NCBI GenBank assembly: GCA_022495005.1
Contig: JAGYXB010000559.1
Span: forward strand, 744,001 to 808,000
Direction of reading: 5' to 3'
From: Rhyacophila brunnea
Lineage: Eukaryota; Arthropoda; Insecta; Trichoptera; Rhyacophilidae
Length of the DNA stretch: 64,000 nucleotides
Positions 1 to 13,159 of the stretch are shown in pieces. The position numbers and the translations under genes were made by a program. Every line of letters starts with the position of its first letter. Positions within the stretch are counted from its first letter, which is position 1. The notes beneath the pieces are model-generated. The model was not told the origin of the DNA, made no database searches, and saw nothing but the letters and a program-made list of their open reading frames with translations.

Positions 1-867
1 ACTCTGGAAAAATCTACCAAGTCTAGAACAACATAATTCTAAGTCCATTAGACAATCTATTATTTATATAGTAATAATAAAAATCTTTGTAATAAAAGAA
101 AAATCATAACTGATTAATATAAAATTGATCATACAAATAAAGTAGATAATGAAATATTATATAAAAAAGTTTAAATGTCGTGCCTTTGGAAAAAAAATCC
201 AGGATTTTTTTTAAATAGGTACGTTGAACATACTATGTTATATTAAGTGCATTAATAAAGGAAATATAAATATATATCGACATATAAATTCTTAACAATA
301 TTTTTTTACTTAAACCATTAACCAAGACGATATAATAATATGTAAGTTCAAATGTGGTCGATGTATTTATTGCAAAAGTTCAAGTTGGATTTCATTAATA
401 ATATTATTATATTATTTTGGGAAAAGCGGTCGGATGTAATATATTGTGAACTTTCTTTTCAGAAATGAAATATGATCGTTTTTAACATTGCTGCATTTTG
501 GTGGCATCTTTTATCAGCTGTTTTGTTTTTGAAATGTGAAAATAGGACAATTGGTAGTGCACTGTCAAATACACGCAACATACAATGCCAGTATAAATCG
601 AGTTGGCTGAAAAATATTATGAGATTTATTAGTACAGAAATGATATTTTCATTCGTTGATTTTATTTAAAAATAAGCATAGTAAACTTCATATTATTGTA
701 TAACCGTTTGAGAGGGTAAATAAGTGACTCACTGAGTAATTTTATTTGTCGATACGCCTTAAATTTATAAAAATTGTTTTACGGTTATATTTATTCTTTC
801 TAAAAAACAGTAATTAATAATATAATATCAGTGAGATCTAATAAACTATTTTTTTATTCAACTGATG
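1..867. other. AT-rich non-coding DNA
   Basis: No gene is supported here. The 65-codon open frame at 472-669 (+) has no recognisable domain, AT-rich codons and no splice or promoter context, so I treat it as a chance ORF. Confidence 0.6.
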
Positions 868-1076
868 ATTAATAAGATTTAAGAATGTATCATTCTCTAT
901 TGAAGTGAAATGTAAGAATACGGGATAATTTTGTCGTAATTACGAAGGACGCTACAGGCTCAATAATTGGTAAAGAACATTGGTTGGAATCCAATGGATT
1001 CAAGTCCCGTCCGGCATCGTTTTTTTTAGAGATATTTGTTTTAATACATATATATCTGAAGAGTTTTCAAATTATG
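868..1076 (+). repeat. SINE-like element, family A copy (tRNA-like cassette 948-1018)
   Basis: The left part (AGATTTAAGAATGTATCATT at 875-894) is nearly identical to 45548-45567. TTTTGTCGTAATTA (930-943) matches 45.7 kb. The central tRNA-like segment has an A-box-like CTCAATAATTGGTAAAG and a B-box-like GGATTCAAGTCCC. The right end (TCTGAAGAGTTTTCAAATTA) resembles the right ends of the copies at 45.8 and 61.7 kb. Compared with the 45.5-kb copy, the middle is deleted. The tRNA-like part cannot be a working tRNA gene, because its acceptor arms do not pair. Confidence 0.6.
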
Positions 1077-1174
1077 TATGATCATTGTCATTATTTAGTA
1101 GTACCTACGTCATGATCCGCAGATAAATTTCGTGAAATTATACAACATTATAAATAAAGAATTAATGTAGCATT

Positions 1175-1420
1175 CTTTCTTCTCTTCTCCTTTGACCATG
1201 TCCGAACCTAATAGGATCATTTGAGACTCCACAGAGTAGACGTTTGTATTAACAGATTTTTATTTTTACGAGAAATGGATGTTACCCATTTGCTCAACCT
1301 ATTAGGTCCATACTCTACAAACACAAAATGAAAAACAATATGCGAATTTACCACTCAGGATTCGAACCTGGGATCTACGACATTATAAGCTGACACTTAA
1401 GCCGTACGGCCATCGTAGGC
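1175..1420 (-). repeat. tRNA-derived SINE, family B, full-length copy
   Basis: Read on the minus strand, it starts with a tRNA-like head containing the B-box match GGTTCGAATCC. It continues through a body shared with the copy at 59.6 kb (an ACCTAATAGGTTGAGCAAAT-like core, then a TGTGGAGTCTCAAATGATCC-like segment) and ends near CATGGTCAAAGGAGAAG. The head lies at about 1352-1420. It is one of six copies in the window. Confidence 0.75.
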
Positions 1421-2987
1421 ATCATAAAACCTTACGAAATGATAAATAAAATAAAATATCTGATTTTAGAAAAGGGATCAGTTATTATTTTTCAATATAT
1501 TACCCCACCATTTCTATATAATGCAAAGAATTTGAAAACGATAAGAATATCTAATTACAGCCGATTCTGTTATCTCACCCAAATATAAAGAGGTTTATCT
1601 ATAAATACATGGAATATGGTTATAATTGATTCGTACGTATATTCTAAATTATTCATGCACGTGTATACCTAAACAATATTTATATAAGTATATAAACAAG
1701 GATGTATTAGTATGAATACTCATTAAATCAAAAAAAAAATAAGATAAATATACCCGGGCGGATGTTTTGCTTTTAATCTAGACGTTAAACCTTTGTAAAT
1801 GGAAGCAAACGTTTTTTCCACTTTGAAAACCTTTCCTTTTTCCTTTTTGTATGTTTACGTAAAAACATATAAAGTTAAAGGAGACTTTATCAGAAAACAT
1901 GTAGGTATATTTCATAAACTTATTTGAGGATATAAGAAAGGAAAATATACTCTGATGATTATACGAGTACCAAGTTCTAATGAATATTATCTAAAGCTAC
2001 AGAATCAATATTCTGCATACTATATGTGCTTTTATAAATACCACTATTGATTGTAATTTAAAATTATCATGTCGAAAAACACCATTAAGATTTAAAAAAG
2101 CTCTTTTACACAGTGCTTTGAGCTTGGTTTGAAGCTTTAGAATCATTTATAGATACGATATAAAATCAACACATGTAAATTAATTCATTAACATCCGTAG
2201 TATCAGAATAGTTAATATTGATCGAATATTGACAGTGTTTCAAATATGACATATGTTTTAGTAAAACGAACACAAAGATACTGTGATTATTATTTTTAAA
2301 TGAGTGTAGATAATAAACTGTCACTATAATATTCAGCTGAGGTTGATCCTCTACTAAATAAAGGTTATATGATACGTATCTTTTGTGTTGAGTATTCTTA
2401 AATATTCCAGCATTATTTGGAGTCCTAACAGGTCCGTCCACCCAATTAAGTTGGATCGAGTCCACAATAGATTTCTTAGATTTCTCTACTTGAGGACATA
2501 GGTACGGATTCATTCCTTATGATAATGATAACACAATGAATTTTCCAACTAGTTTTCTTCTGGGTATGCTATCAATCCTTATCCACCTGAAGAGTGATTG
2601 CTCTTTTAAAGCATTTCTTTTTACTTCTTCGTGAGTTCATTTACAATCCGTATATACTGGCAAATATTAATTTTCATGTTCCCACCAATATCACCCGTAA
2701 CTCTACGGTCTTCATGATAACTTGTCACAGAACGGATGTGATGTTTCATGATGCTGTGTATCGTGCGATTAGCTTATTTGGTTGATTTATTTTGTGGACG
2801 TGTTAAATAAGTTAAATTTATAATTGTATTTATCATTTTACTTTAATATCTACATAAGCACATACTTTCTTATTATATTGGTTGTTATTTGTAATTATTT
2901 CATTTTAATAATTTGTATTTATTATGATTGTATTATGACGCATTGGCCAATCGATGTAATGCCACAATACTCTTATCTAAATAAATG
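1421..2987. other. AT-rich non-coding DNA
   Basis: The longest frame is 115 codons on the minus strand (2166-2513). It begins MNPYLCPQVEKSKK and ends in low-complexity Asn/Ile-rich sequence. I recognise no domain in it and no clear splice signals around it. Nothing else here can be supported as a feature. Confidence 0.5.
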
Positions 2988-3176
2988 TTTTTTATTTTTT
3001 AGAATTATTAATAACTATGTCCTTGTTTTTTCGTACAAGGTGGTTAGTAATTTTTAAACAATCTCAAACACCCAGGCTTTGAGAAAAACACAAATATTGT
3101 GTGTCCTGACCGGGAATCAAACCCAGGAACTCTCAGGTGAAAGGCAAGCGCCTTACGCACTGCACCACGATGGCCG
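2988..3176 (-). repeat. tRNA-derived SINE, family C
   Basis: The minus strand begins with a tRNA-like head (CGGCCATCGTGGTGCAGTGC, then a B-box GGGTTTGATTCCC). The body includes CTCAAAGCCTGGGTGTTTGA and ACCACCTTGTACGAAAAAAC, and the element ends in an A-rich tail. The same sequence recurs at 42.6 and 43.9 kb. The anticodon-loop region reads CTTTCAC in this copy, which recalls tRNA-Glu, but the parent tRNA is uncertain. Confidence 0.75.
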
Positions 3177-3493
3177 TTATAGATTCGTGTCGTAGCAACC
3201 ATTACACACAAAGAAATACTTTTTAAAAATTTCGTCAAGTTTAAAGGAGAAAAAGTACTCCGGCCGTATTACTGATAGAATCTAAAGATATACAGGTCAC
3301 AGGTAAATATATCATTTAAACAGAACACGTCACCAGGATTGTATGATTTCATAAAGTGAATGCACGCTGTTGGCAATCTTATAATACTTATAATACTGAA
3401 AATAAATAAGGCTTGACACAGATACATATTGTGGTCTGGCTAAAACAATACGAGGACACCTTTGAGGTGATGACGTAGGAAATATGGACTCAC

Positions 3494-3703
3494 CGTTATG
3501 CACGAGCAATGTGGAATCTCTCGCCAAGGCAAGCTCAGAATCTGTGAGCGTCGCGTCGGATGCGTTTTCGCTGGTCGGGGTGTCTGAGAGGCCGCTTCTC
3601 GGTTGGCCACGGGACACTCCTCCCCCGCCGCACCCGCCTGACCCGCACGACCCCTCGCCTTCAGACCCGCTTACACTATACGCCGGGTAGAGACGACCCC
3701 TGC
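3494..3703 (-). CDS. Internal coding exon of a host gene, possibly teneurin intracellular region
   Basis: This is the best-supported coding sequence in the window. On the minus strand a pyrimidine-rich acceptor (TTTCTTTAATTCCAG) precedes the exon and a consensus donor (G|GTGAGTCC) follows it. The 210-bp exon is open in one frame, with both introns in phase 1. GC content is far above that of the surrounding DNA. The peptide starts RGRLYPAYSVSGSEGEGS, passes through a Gly/Cys/Ser-rich stretch and then reads PTSENASDATLTDSELALAR before ending near LLVHN. There are no membrane segments, and it looks like a disordered cytoplasmic region. The order YS-S-GS-acidic, then SGL...EN...LTDSE, resembles the intracellular N-terminus of teneurins. 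That assignment is inference from memory and is not proven. The remaining exons would lie left of the window and upstream (higher coordinates). Confidence 0.7.
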
Positions 3704-3929
3704 CTGGAATTAAAGAAATAATTAGATTAGATTTTAAAACGTAAACAAGGTAAAATATACGATAAAAATGTACATAGAATCGTTAGACAGGTCTATTTTG
3801 ATTCTATCAACTGTAGGTATGCCAACATATTAGATGATAAGTATAAATATAATAAACTATAAAGAAATACTAAAATATATATATATTCTTTTTAACAGTA
3901 TGTACAACATGCAATAATAACCTATTGTT

Positions 3930-4150
3930 ATAATTCATGACAAATTATCCCCCCCCCCCCTGTCCAAATTACGTTACATTTTTAATACCAAATTCACTTA
4001 AAAATGTTAAACATGATCGATTACAATATAATGTTCTCAGAAAAAAGTAGTTTAAATTTTGATTGTTTTGTGAAGTCATTTTTTTACTACCCCTTTCTCT
4101 TTATTACAGCATATTAGACCCCTCCCCCCGTAAGGTGTGACACATATTTA
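3930..4150. repeat. C-run-containing repetitive element remnant (tentative)
   Basis: The segment has (C)12, then TGTCCAAATTACGTTACATT, a second C-rich run GACCCCTCCCCCC and GTGTGACAC. This layout (two C-runs with GTGAC motifs about 170 bp apart) looks like a dispersed insect repeat. No second full copy is present in the window to confirm it. Confidence 0.3.
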
Positions 4151-7084
4151 AAAGATGTCAGTGTCGTAGACGGTAACAAAAACAGTAAATAAAATATCAG
4201 AATTGACATGCCAAATAAAAAATGACATACCTATATAATTACTGCCGATATTTTTTTACTTTTGCTACAAATGATAATTTATCCCAAAATAATATAGTTT
4301 ACTAATATATTTTATTTCTGGACACTATGCTTTATGCTATTTAATTACGTATTACATTATGGGCTTAGTATATTAAGAAATTTATCTAATTAGCGCAAAC
4401 ACGGAAAATGTAGTAAAAAGTCGATGTAAGTAAAAATGTTTTTCAATATATTAAATAAAATGATCAAACAGCCTTCTGGGAGCAGTAAGCACACGGAAAA
4501 TTTTGAATAAAATAAAAACCTTCTCTTTGGATGTTAGACAAACAAAAACAAGAAAATAATTTGACCGTCGGCTATATTGGATCTCGGATGGACGGGGATG
4601 GGCCTTTCATCATATCTCAATTAGCTGGGAAAAGTATCTTGTATCACAATGTTTAATCATTTTGAAAAAAAAAATGTATTAATTAAGGCCTGGGGTGTAA
4701 AATACCCTTGAAATAATTTCTCCTCAAATGAACAGCAAGTAATCTAAATACAATAATTGTTGACATGCGCTATTTCACCATTACAGAAAGTACTTAAATA
4801 AGTAGTGATAAATTTTGATAAAATACCCGATTTTATGTATAACATTAAAATATATCACGTAATTGATATTTCCGTTTTGACATTGTTATCGAATTATCTG
4901 AACATGACATACAATATACTCGTATATGTTTATTTAGCAGAGCAGTGAATATTAACGATATTATATTTAAGATATATTATATAGAATTAGCTATATCCAT
5001 TTATTCTGTATTTCTAAAAATTTTCACGTAGTGAACAATATTGGTTAAATATTAGTTGCATTTTTAATGAACAGGTATAAGACAAATCAAATTATTTAAA
5101 GACACTCACGAGGTAGAAAACGTTTAAAAGGTAGACATAGGGGCTGAATCGGCGATTTAAAGTACCAAATGCAGTATGTGACAATGTGGCGTAGATGACC
5201 AAGAGGAATGGAACTAGCTTGAAAAGGATTTAATTCCGCAGTAGATGATTGACAGATTCAATGATAATAGATTTATTTATTTAGAAGTAGTAAGTAACTT
5301 TAAAAAATATTATTTCTATACAATGATTTGGACGCAAATAATCGTTTCGCATACAAGATGTGTTTTATTATATACCCCAACAAAAATATTTCTTCATACT
5401 GATATATGTATTTAAAAATGCATGTAAGCATTAACAAAGTAGTGTACATATCTAATTAGACTATAAATATGACACTTCATTATTGAGTTTCGTTACGACT
5501 TTTCATTTAGGTAATATTTAATGGAGTAGTAAAGCATAATATTATATATTTGAAAGGTTTTCTTTTGGTTAGCTGAAATATACTGGTTGCTTTATATTTT
5601 CCTTCATTACTGCTCATTTAAAACAAGAAAAAAGAACAATACCGAAGCAGCCAACTTCATTAAGGAAGGTATATACGCTATGTAAAACAGATACAAATTG
5701 TATTCCACATAATCAAGTTAAGATATTTACCGCTAAAATACAAAAGATGTTTTTTGGTATTTTATATTTTTTAATACAAAATCCTACTTCTGAAGTAATA
5801 ATATTATATAAAATTTAATGTAAAGTTTCATTAAGATTAAAGTGATCAACACGTCGGTGAATTGAAAAAAATCGCAAGGTTTACATATTTTAACATAACA
5901 AACATACATATAATTTTATCCTTGATAACTATCTTAGAAATCGGAAGCATCGGTTGTTTGTTCTACCAAGATGCAGAACTAACCTGCGATTGATGATGAC
6001 AATCGGGACAACACTAACTCTGTTTAACCTAATCGCTTAGGATGATGATAGGTATATTCTACCTACGCGAAGAGAGTATTATAGGTGAGCGGTTGTTTTA
6101 TAAATTCTTAAAATAAGGTCTAACGAATTCATTCATTGTACTTCCATGTTTCTATAATATATTTTTTATATAAAAATACTCTATACACTGTTTTTCTAAT
6201 ACTGCATCTATTTCTTTTTTTAATACTCGATTAATACAATTTTTTTTAATGTCATATGAACGTCTTGAATTTATAATTTGCCTAGTTCACTACATTATGT
6301 AAGATAAATAAATTTGAATTTTAAATTTGTATTTGAATTTGAATTTGCATGTGAAAAGAAGTTATTTTATTATGTTTAGTTAAATAAGTACCTAATCAAA
6401 TGTTTTTTTTATTAAAGCTCAAAGGAATACTTAATCACTTCAAAATATTGAAGAAATATGGTAATAGGATGTTTAATTTATCATAATAATATTTAACTTT
6501 TTAATTGTCCCAGTATGAAAACACCAAAAATGATTATTTAAAAGATCATAATAAGATTGCCAAATGTTTAACATCCATGAATTTGCATCGGTCGCATTTT
6601 ATGTACCATTATTTGATGATAATTATATAGTTTTAATAACACCGTATAATATTAAATTGTGTAAAACAGTGTAATGGAAAATTAGATAAACTATTGAATA
6701 TAAGTGATGATAGGTACATTAAATTCACTCTTTTAATATTATGAGAGTAATAAATAATAATATTATTACAGATATTAACAGTGCCAACAATAGTTGTTAT
6801 ATAATTCTGATAATTTGACTGTGCATTCATAATTCTTTAAGAAGAGTCTACAAAATATTTTTTAATATAATAGTTACTACAGTGCTAGTTCTGCAACGAG
6901 ATTACTTAGCCAAATAAAAAATATTTAATGGATATGCAACGATCGTGTTACACGGCTGATTATTCTGTTGTTAATTATATCTAAAAATATTATTTCATCG
7001 TATAATATATAATATATCTACGTACATATTTTATAAAAAAAATGTTTCGATATAATTATGCAATATTCAAATGCTGAGTTGTGT

Positions 7085-7265
7085 ATCAACTCTAACGAAC
7101 GAGCGCCATAGCAGCTACGAGAGCTACAAAATTAGCTACGGCGTAGAACGACGAACGCTAGCCGTAGAGCCGAAATGTTTGTTCATCACATAATCCGCGT
7201 AGCAGCCGTGTATTTTCACGCATGATGACACAACTTATCCTCCTACCGTGTACGGCTAATCAAAT
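7085..7265. repeat. CTACG/CGTAG-rich imperfect inverted-repeat block
   Basis: The block contains many short complementary words, for example AGCTACGGCGTAG and CTAGCCGTAGAG, in an otherwise AT-rich area. It is probably a foldback MITE remnant. No target duplication was identified. Confidence 0.35.
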
Positions 7266-10200
7266 ATTTCTCCCTACTCGGTTTGGAAGAGGTGAGCGAA
7301 ACGTGTGATTCGTCGACGGAAAGAATATAGTGATGAAATGGAACAACATAATTTAATAATAAATAATAAAACTATCATCACTCAAGTATTCATCTTAGTT
7401 GTCATCCTTATGACTGACGATCATGACAACTCTTGAACAGGTATTACAGGTTCATCATTTACCCTATTATATATTATCTGTAAGCCATCAGTTGGATATT
7501 AGAAGTTTTCGAGGCTTTCTGTGCCTCAATGATCATTTAAATAAGATACTTAATGTGTTTTTAAATCGCTGATTAAGTGGAACTTAACTTCGTTTTATGC
7601 CACCATAGTCTTGTTTACCAGCAGACTATTCCACTCTACCCGGTTCTCCGCTCTCTTTTTAAGGCAATGATTTTACATATATTATAATTATTATATAGGT
7701 ATTAAACATATATTTTTATCATAAACATAACAAATCCAACGTCATTTTAATTAGCATAGCAACTCTCGATCCAATGCTGAATGAAGGTTTTTCATTGATA
7801 TCATCACTTTTCTCAATCATTTTTATTAGTAATATTGTATAATCTCAATAATGGTTTTGCGATGGGGTATATTATACATGGCATAATAATATATAGTGAT
7901 TCGTTTATAATATTATTTCGTTTCTTTATCCGAAAGCACTTTTATTAATTAAAATAAAATATGATATAACTTATTTCATATGCAGACCAGGACCAGTTTC
8001 TTCTGCTTTACCGAGATTCAGTTATCAATGTGCTATTGGAGGGGACAAAATCTGTCATTATAGTTATTAAAATATGTGGATATTTATTACACGGTGTGTT
8101 TTATTTTGTTAAATTAATAGTAGACAATAAGTTTTCATAAAGACATTTCAATATTCTAAAATCTAAATGATAATAATTGTGCACAAACTTATTTTTGTGT
8201 AGCAGCGGAAGAGTTTATTTTATATATGTATACATATTTCTTATTTATTTTTTTCAACACCTCTTCGTATTACGTTGCATAATTACGAGTATGGTAGTAG
8301 TTTTTTCGTATATTATTTCAAATAATTAATAATAATAATGTCAGTTGTCCCAACGTTTGCAATTATTGGTTATCGTTCATTCTGAGATCCTCGTTGATAA
8401 ACTGTCGGGATACAAGCAGTTCATGGTCTGTAACGAAGCATTGAGTTTGCCGACACCTTTAGTTAGTTAACCGACGTTTTAAATTAATTACGTCGTCAAC
8501 CGTTGCTCTACCGATGAATGCAAAGTGAATGATTTCGTGACAGATTTACATAAAAATAGCCTACCGTGGTGTGAATTTCGATGAAATATTTATTTATTTA
8601 AATTCAGGTAACCTCGCTGACACGTTATACAATAAGAACACTGCGGCTCAATAACAATGTACCTACTCGCTTACTTGGTGGATTTGATATTATGACCGTA
8701 ACCAACCTTGGTTCGATATAAGTAAAAAGGATTTGAGGAAAGGAAAAGGAAGAAAATTATTTAGGTATCTATATTTTATTATTTATTGTCCTGAAAAAAC
8801 GATATTTGTAAAAGGAAGAAAAGACTATATAAATTCGCATATTCACTCGTAAGTAAATATCTATGTGGGTAACTTACATGTAGAACATTTGTAGCGGCTA
8901 TGACTTCAAAAAGAGATCCACACACAGATGGCGCTGCCCACTTGCCTGGAAGTCGCAAGCGTTATGCAGACGGAATAGGATTTAACCCTTGGTTCGCTTC
9001 GTAATCTTCACTCACAACATCTCAGCTTCAGTTTAGTCTAATTAACTCTGAGCCTTTTGATCATACAAGTCCTCCATTTTTTAAAACTCAGTACCTTACC
9101 TATAGAGATCCGTTTCTAATACTAAGTGTGGTTGTCTAGTTGTCAAACGCGTTACACACCTGAAGTGAACTAATCATTTGGTAAGTTCATCTGCTCTTGG
9201 GTCGAGTGAACATCTTATATTGTTAATCTATTTTCATGTACCATTTGAAGTATGCTTTCATATTGTTGATCAACCTCTGTGAACTCTAAATAAATAATAA
9301 AACCGGATGTGTTTCTATATTTTAATAAACATTCTTTTAATACATAATAATATTAGGTAGGTATTAAAATATATTCCTGTAACCTTTGAGAGAATTCACT
9401 GAATTATATTTTAATAATAATTGTAACCATAAAGTAATATTTGTAATGTTCGGGTATCAGGAATACAGCGTAATATTTAATAATACGTGAAATTTATTTA
9501 ACGAATGCACATTTTATAATTATTATAATTGTGTAGCGGAGGATGAAGCCATATTTCGTGTTATGAGAACCTCTATTATTGGTAAGACTACAGCTCCACT
9601 GACTTCTTTTAGTTAAAAAATTACAGATAACAGGTGGCATGAGAAGAAAAAAATTGATTATTTAAAATGAAAAACATAATTACATTATAATATTAAACCG
9701 CAGTTTGGGTTAAAGGAATTACTCTAATTACTATGTAAGTACATACATATTGTCGAAACCTGTGCCAACCAAAAAACTTAAATTATAAAATATTGCTCAC
9801 GAGCTACCACCGAGGTATACAAAATGCGATCTATTGAAAAGATTTTATATTACTTTTGATTCATATTACTTACCTAATAGTATGTTTTAGTGACTTCAAT
9901 GGTTTTACAAATTTCTTCTATTTTACAATATAATATATTACCAAGTACAATGGAATGGTAGCATTATTTTTCACTTGATAAAACGCTATTTTCATATAGG
10001 CAAGCAATGCCATTATTGAAGTATTTTATGAGAAATTTTAAAATACGTATCTGTATATTAAAACGATACGTCTCACAATACTTTCTTAAAATTCAAATTT
10101 CTCTAATCAACGTAAATAATATCCAAAGATTACTTTTTGTTCTTGATTGAATCGGTTTGAATAAAACAAGACGAGTTTGAAAATCAAATATCCCTGTTTC

Positions 10201-10366
10201 CAAAGAAACGGTGTTTTCTGATGAAATAATCTCCGAGGCTTTCGGCTCAAATATAAAAGTTATAGATTTTTGCAGTGCTTTCATAAACTTCGGCACTAGC
10301 GCTCTTTTCAGACTTTTCCCAATCGAATCATTTATTACACTAATAAACCGAACCCACCCTACTCAC

Positions 10367-10465
10367 CGAAAGTTTAGCAGGGAAACGAACCCGAGACGCT
10401 GGCAGCCAGGCAGCGCCGTGGCGGCGGACGCTCAAAGCTCTCGACAAACTTTTTAATTTATCCAC
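10367..10465 (-). other. Candidate minus-strand exon or 5'UTR with consensus donor
   Basis: A CpG-containing, GC-rich segment ends in CTTTCG|GTGAGTAGG on the minus strand, which is a strong donor. No convincing upstream acceptor is fixed; CGGCCTCTAG near 10505 is possible. The frame that would match the phase-1 acceptor of the 3494-3703 exon has a stop just before the donor. If real, this is therefore more likely a 5'UTR or first exon than coding sequence. The left boundary given is certain only if the donor is used; the right boundary is approximate. Confidence 0.3.
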
Positions 10466-10469
10466 ACCG

Positions 10470-13159
10470 CGTAAGTAAATACATACAAAACCCAGAGCTG
10501 CCTAGAGGCCGCATACAAAAAGTTGGACCCATGATATAAGAATTCTGACGTATATATTTAACATATTTTATAATATGACATAATATAAAAACCCGTATGT
10601 TAGGCACGATAAATAAATATTGAAAGTTTTTTGGTTAGCCGGCCATAAAATGCACTTGATTAACAAGGCTATTACTAAGATCCATGCAAAAATCGATCAC
10701 ATTAAACAAAATATTACCATACCATTAATTAAAAGTATTACTGTAAATTTGCAAGAGATAAAAAAAGTTAAGCCTTGTCACAGTGTCGTGGAACTAGGTA
10801 GTATTAATTAATATAAAATCTCTATTGTAGTTTCGCCCCTGAGCAGAGCACAAGGGAGTTATTTTAACGGATTTGTTAAAAAGGGATGCTTGCTAACTAT
10901 TCGTCACAACTATTTTCAAAAACACACATTGAAATATAACATGCGTTTTTGGCCAGCAGCAGGGTTAAACCAATAATCTACAGCTTCAGAAACGGCTACG
11001 CTACTAACTCGACTACCATAGGTGGCGACATATTACATCATGTAAGTAAATTATTAATATTTTTTAACTGTATCATTGTGATATTTGTAACAAAAAGTAT
11101 ATAGGTCACGTTTAGTAGGCAATGTATTTTATATATTTTACTATATCGGCGAGACATCAAATATCTTGAACTGGTAAATATTTATTCATAATAATATATC
11201 AACTGATTAGCGACATAGCTCACTGTATTACAAACGTTCTTTTTACTTAGTGGAAATGTAAAGGAACATTTCAATTTGCAAACAGGAGAGATGGTAGTTT
11301 TTCCTGGCTTAGTGTTATCGTCCGTTTTAATAATATATCAAAATAAAAATTGTAAAATAACTAACGAAATAGCAGCGAAAATCTACATACATAATTAAAT
11401 TGTAAAACAATATTATGTTCTTAGTAAAATGTATTGACAATTTAAAGGAATAATAAAAAAAATAATATTATAAATATACATATAGATAGTCACTTACCTA
11501 TACGTAAATAAATAATTTGACATACGATAATTTTTAGTGTAAAATATACGGCAAACAAGCTACAAATTTTTGCATTTATACAGGTTTAATACATTTTATA
11601 ATACGAATTCTAGGTAGTCAATTTTACTTCTCATGAAAAAAATATATGGTTCCATGAGAATTGAATATTTTTTTATTAAAATTTATCGTCAAGATAAAAA
11701 AGAAAGAAGTACTTTCCCTCAAAGAAATCTCGTAAAAAGAACACTTAAATACGACGAAGTCCATTAAATAAAGTTGAATAATGTTTGGTATAAACTCTAA
11801 GGTTTGTACTTTGGTTAAAAATACGGCGAGATAAAGAAACTCGTTAATTGAAAAGTTTTAAAAACCTTTTCAAAGACATGTTTATCTGCCTCTTTTTTAA
11901 TTCGCGCAAATAAATTCCCAAAATTTATATGTATACGTAGTACTTTGTATTCAGCAATTCAGTGTCATAGTGAAAAAAACATAATATTATAAACACTTAA
12001 GTAACTATGGTATATTATTAAATTTTATTTTAATAATATTGAAAGTATTACATTTTCACTACATAATTCTATATTATGTTATCATCTGTTCAAATATAAA
12101 CTAGTCATTTTAAGAGATTCAACATTTATTTTTCATAATTCATGATATCTGTCACTTGGTATTCACTAAATATAACTAGAACATATTTTACGACACATGT
12201 TTCATTCACATTGTTATTTTTATCATGAATTAGTAATACAATTTAATGTTTGAATTTATATTAAAATGTTAACATTAGCGTCAAAGTTGTGAGTAGGAAA
12301 AGAGAAAAGAATGTAATACGAGATAGGACAGATTGGAAATATAGATACCTCGAGCTTGAAAGTATCAAAAGGCAAAGCAAATGTCTCTAAAACAAATTTA
12401 TATAGAATACTAAAGACATTCTTGTTATCAATAGGATTTTAATTCAATTTACATCAAATAGGTACCCTCAGTCGATAGTATTAATTTGAAAGTGCGTACA
12501 GAAGATTAGCTTATTAAGAATTAGGTTGTTTATTAACATATTACGTAAATAGTTCACACATAAAGTACAATATAATACAATTATTATAAACTTATTATAT
12601 CTTGTATTATTAATTGCGTACTAAAGCATCGCATATTATACTATTAATATATCCTTTACTGAAACAGTTATGTAGTTATAAATCTTCTGCTCTCAGAATT
12701 ATGTGAAGATAATATGAAATATCAACAAAACAGTAACGGGTTATAGAATTAGCTGCCGTTCGTTGTAATGCAATTACACTTGCTTAGAATTCAAAGGTAT
12801 GTCAACATTATAGCGAGTATTCTCGTGAAATTCTATATTATTCAGAAATGTCATTCTTTTTATACAGAATCACTAAATTCAATTATACTATTTGACTAAG
12901 CAACTAATGGTTTTATTTACTTATGACATTTCAGAGAAATATGTGGATAATTAATATAATATTTGTTATACATTTACCTAAATGATAATATAAGCAACAA
13001 ATAAAATAAACGTAACACGTGGATTGCAAATTTAAAAGAGGATAAAAAGTTAAGAATAACACGTCGCGGTACAGAGAAATTCACGTTGTCCATAACGTGA
13101 AGGGATACAATTATTATTAATTGGATAAAAGTAAAAAAGCTTTAAACATAATATAACTC
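10470..13159. other. AT-rich non-coding DNA
   Basis: There is no supported gene, repeat family copy or island here. Short frames such as 10620-10811 (+) have no recognisable product. Confidence 0.6.

Larger units (their letters stand above)
3704..10366. other. Long AT-rich non-coding stretch, probably intron
   Basis: No gene is supported here. Local features include a 12-C homopolymer at 3949-3960, with a second C-rich run (about 4120-4131) and GTGTGACAC soon after. A CTACG/CGTAG-rich block lies at 7090-7260. A less AT-rich island at 8340-8640 may be regulatory. The minus strand near 5108 carries a donor-like GTGAGT after about 100 open bases, which is too weak to call. Confidence 0.5.

Noticed and set aside
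3484..3690. 68-codon plus-strand ORF, Pro-rich at its end
   Set aside because: The splice sites are on the minus strand, and the Pro-rich run is the reverse of the Gly-rich coding strand of the exon.
5108..5215. Possible minus-strand exon before a GTGAGT donor
   Set aside because: The frame is open and ends in phase 1, but the acceptor is weak and the peptide unrecognised; a length of about 100 bp can be open by chance.
8926..8945. AGATGGCGCT, similar to the core of an insect CTCF site
   Set aside because: A ten-base match in 64 kb is not enough without binding or conservation data.
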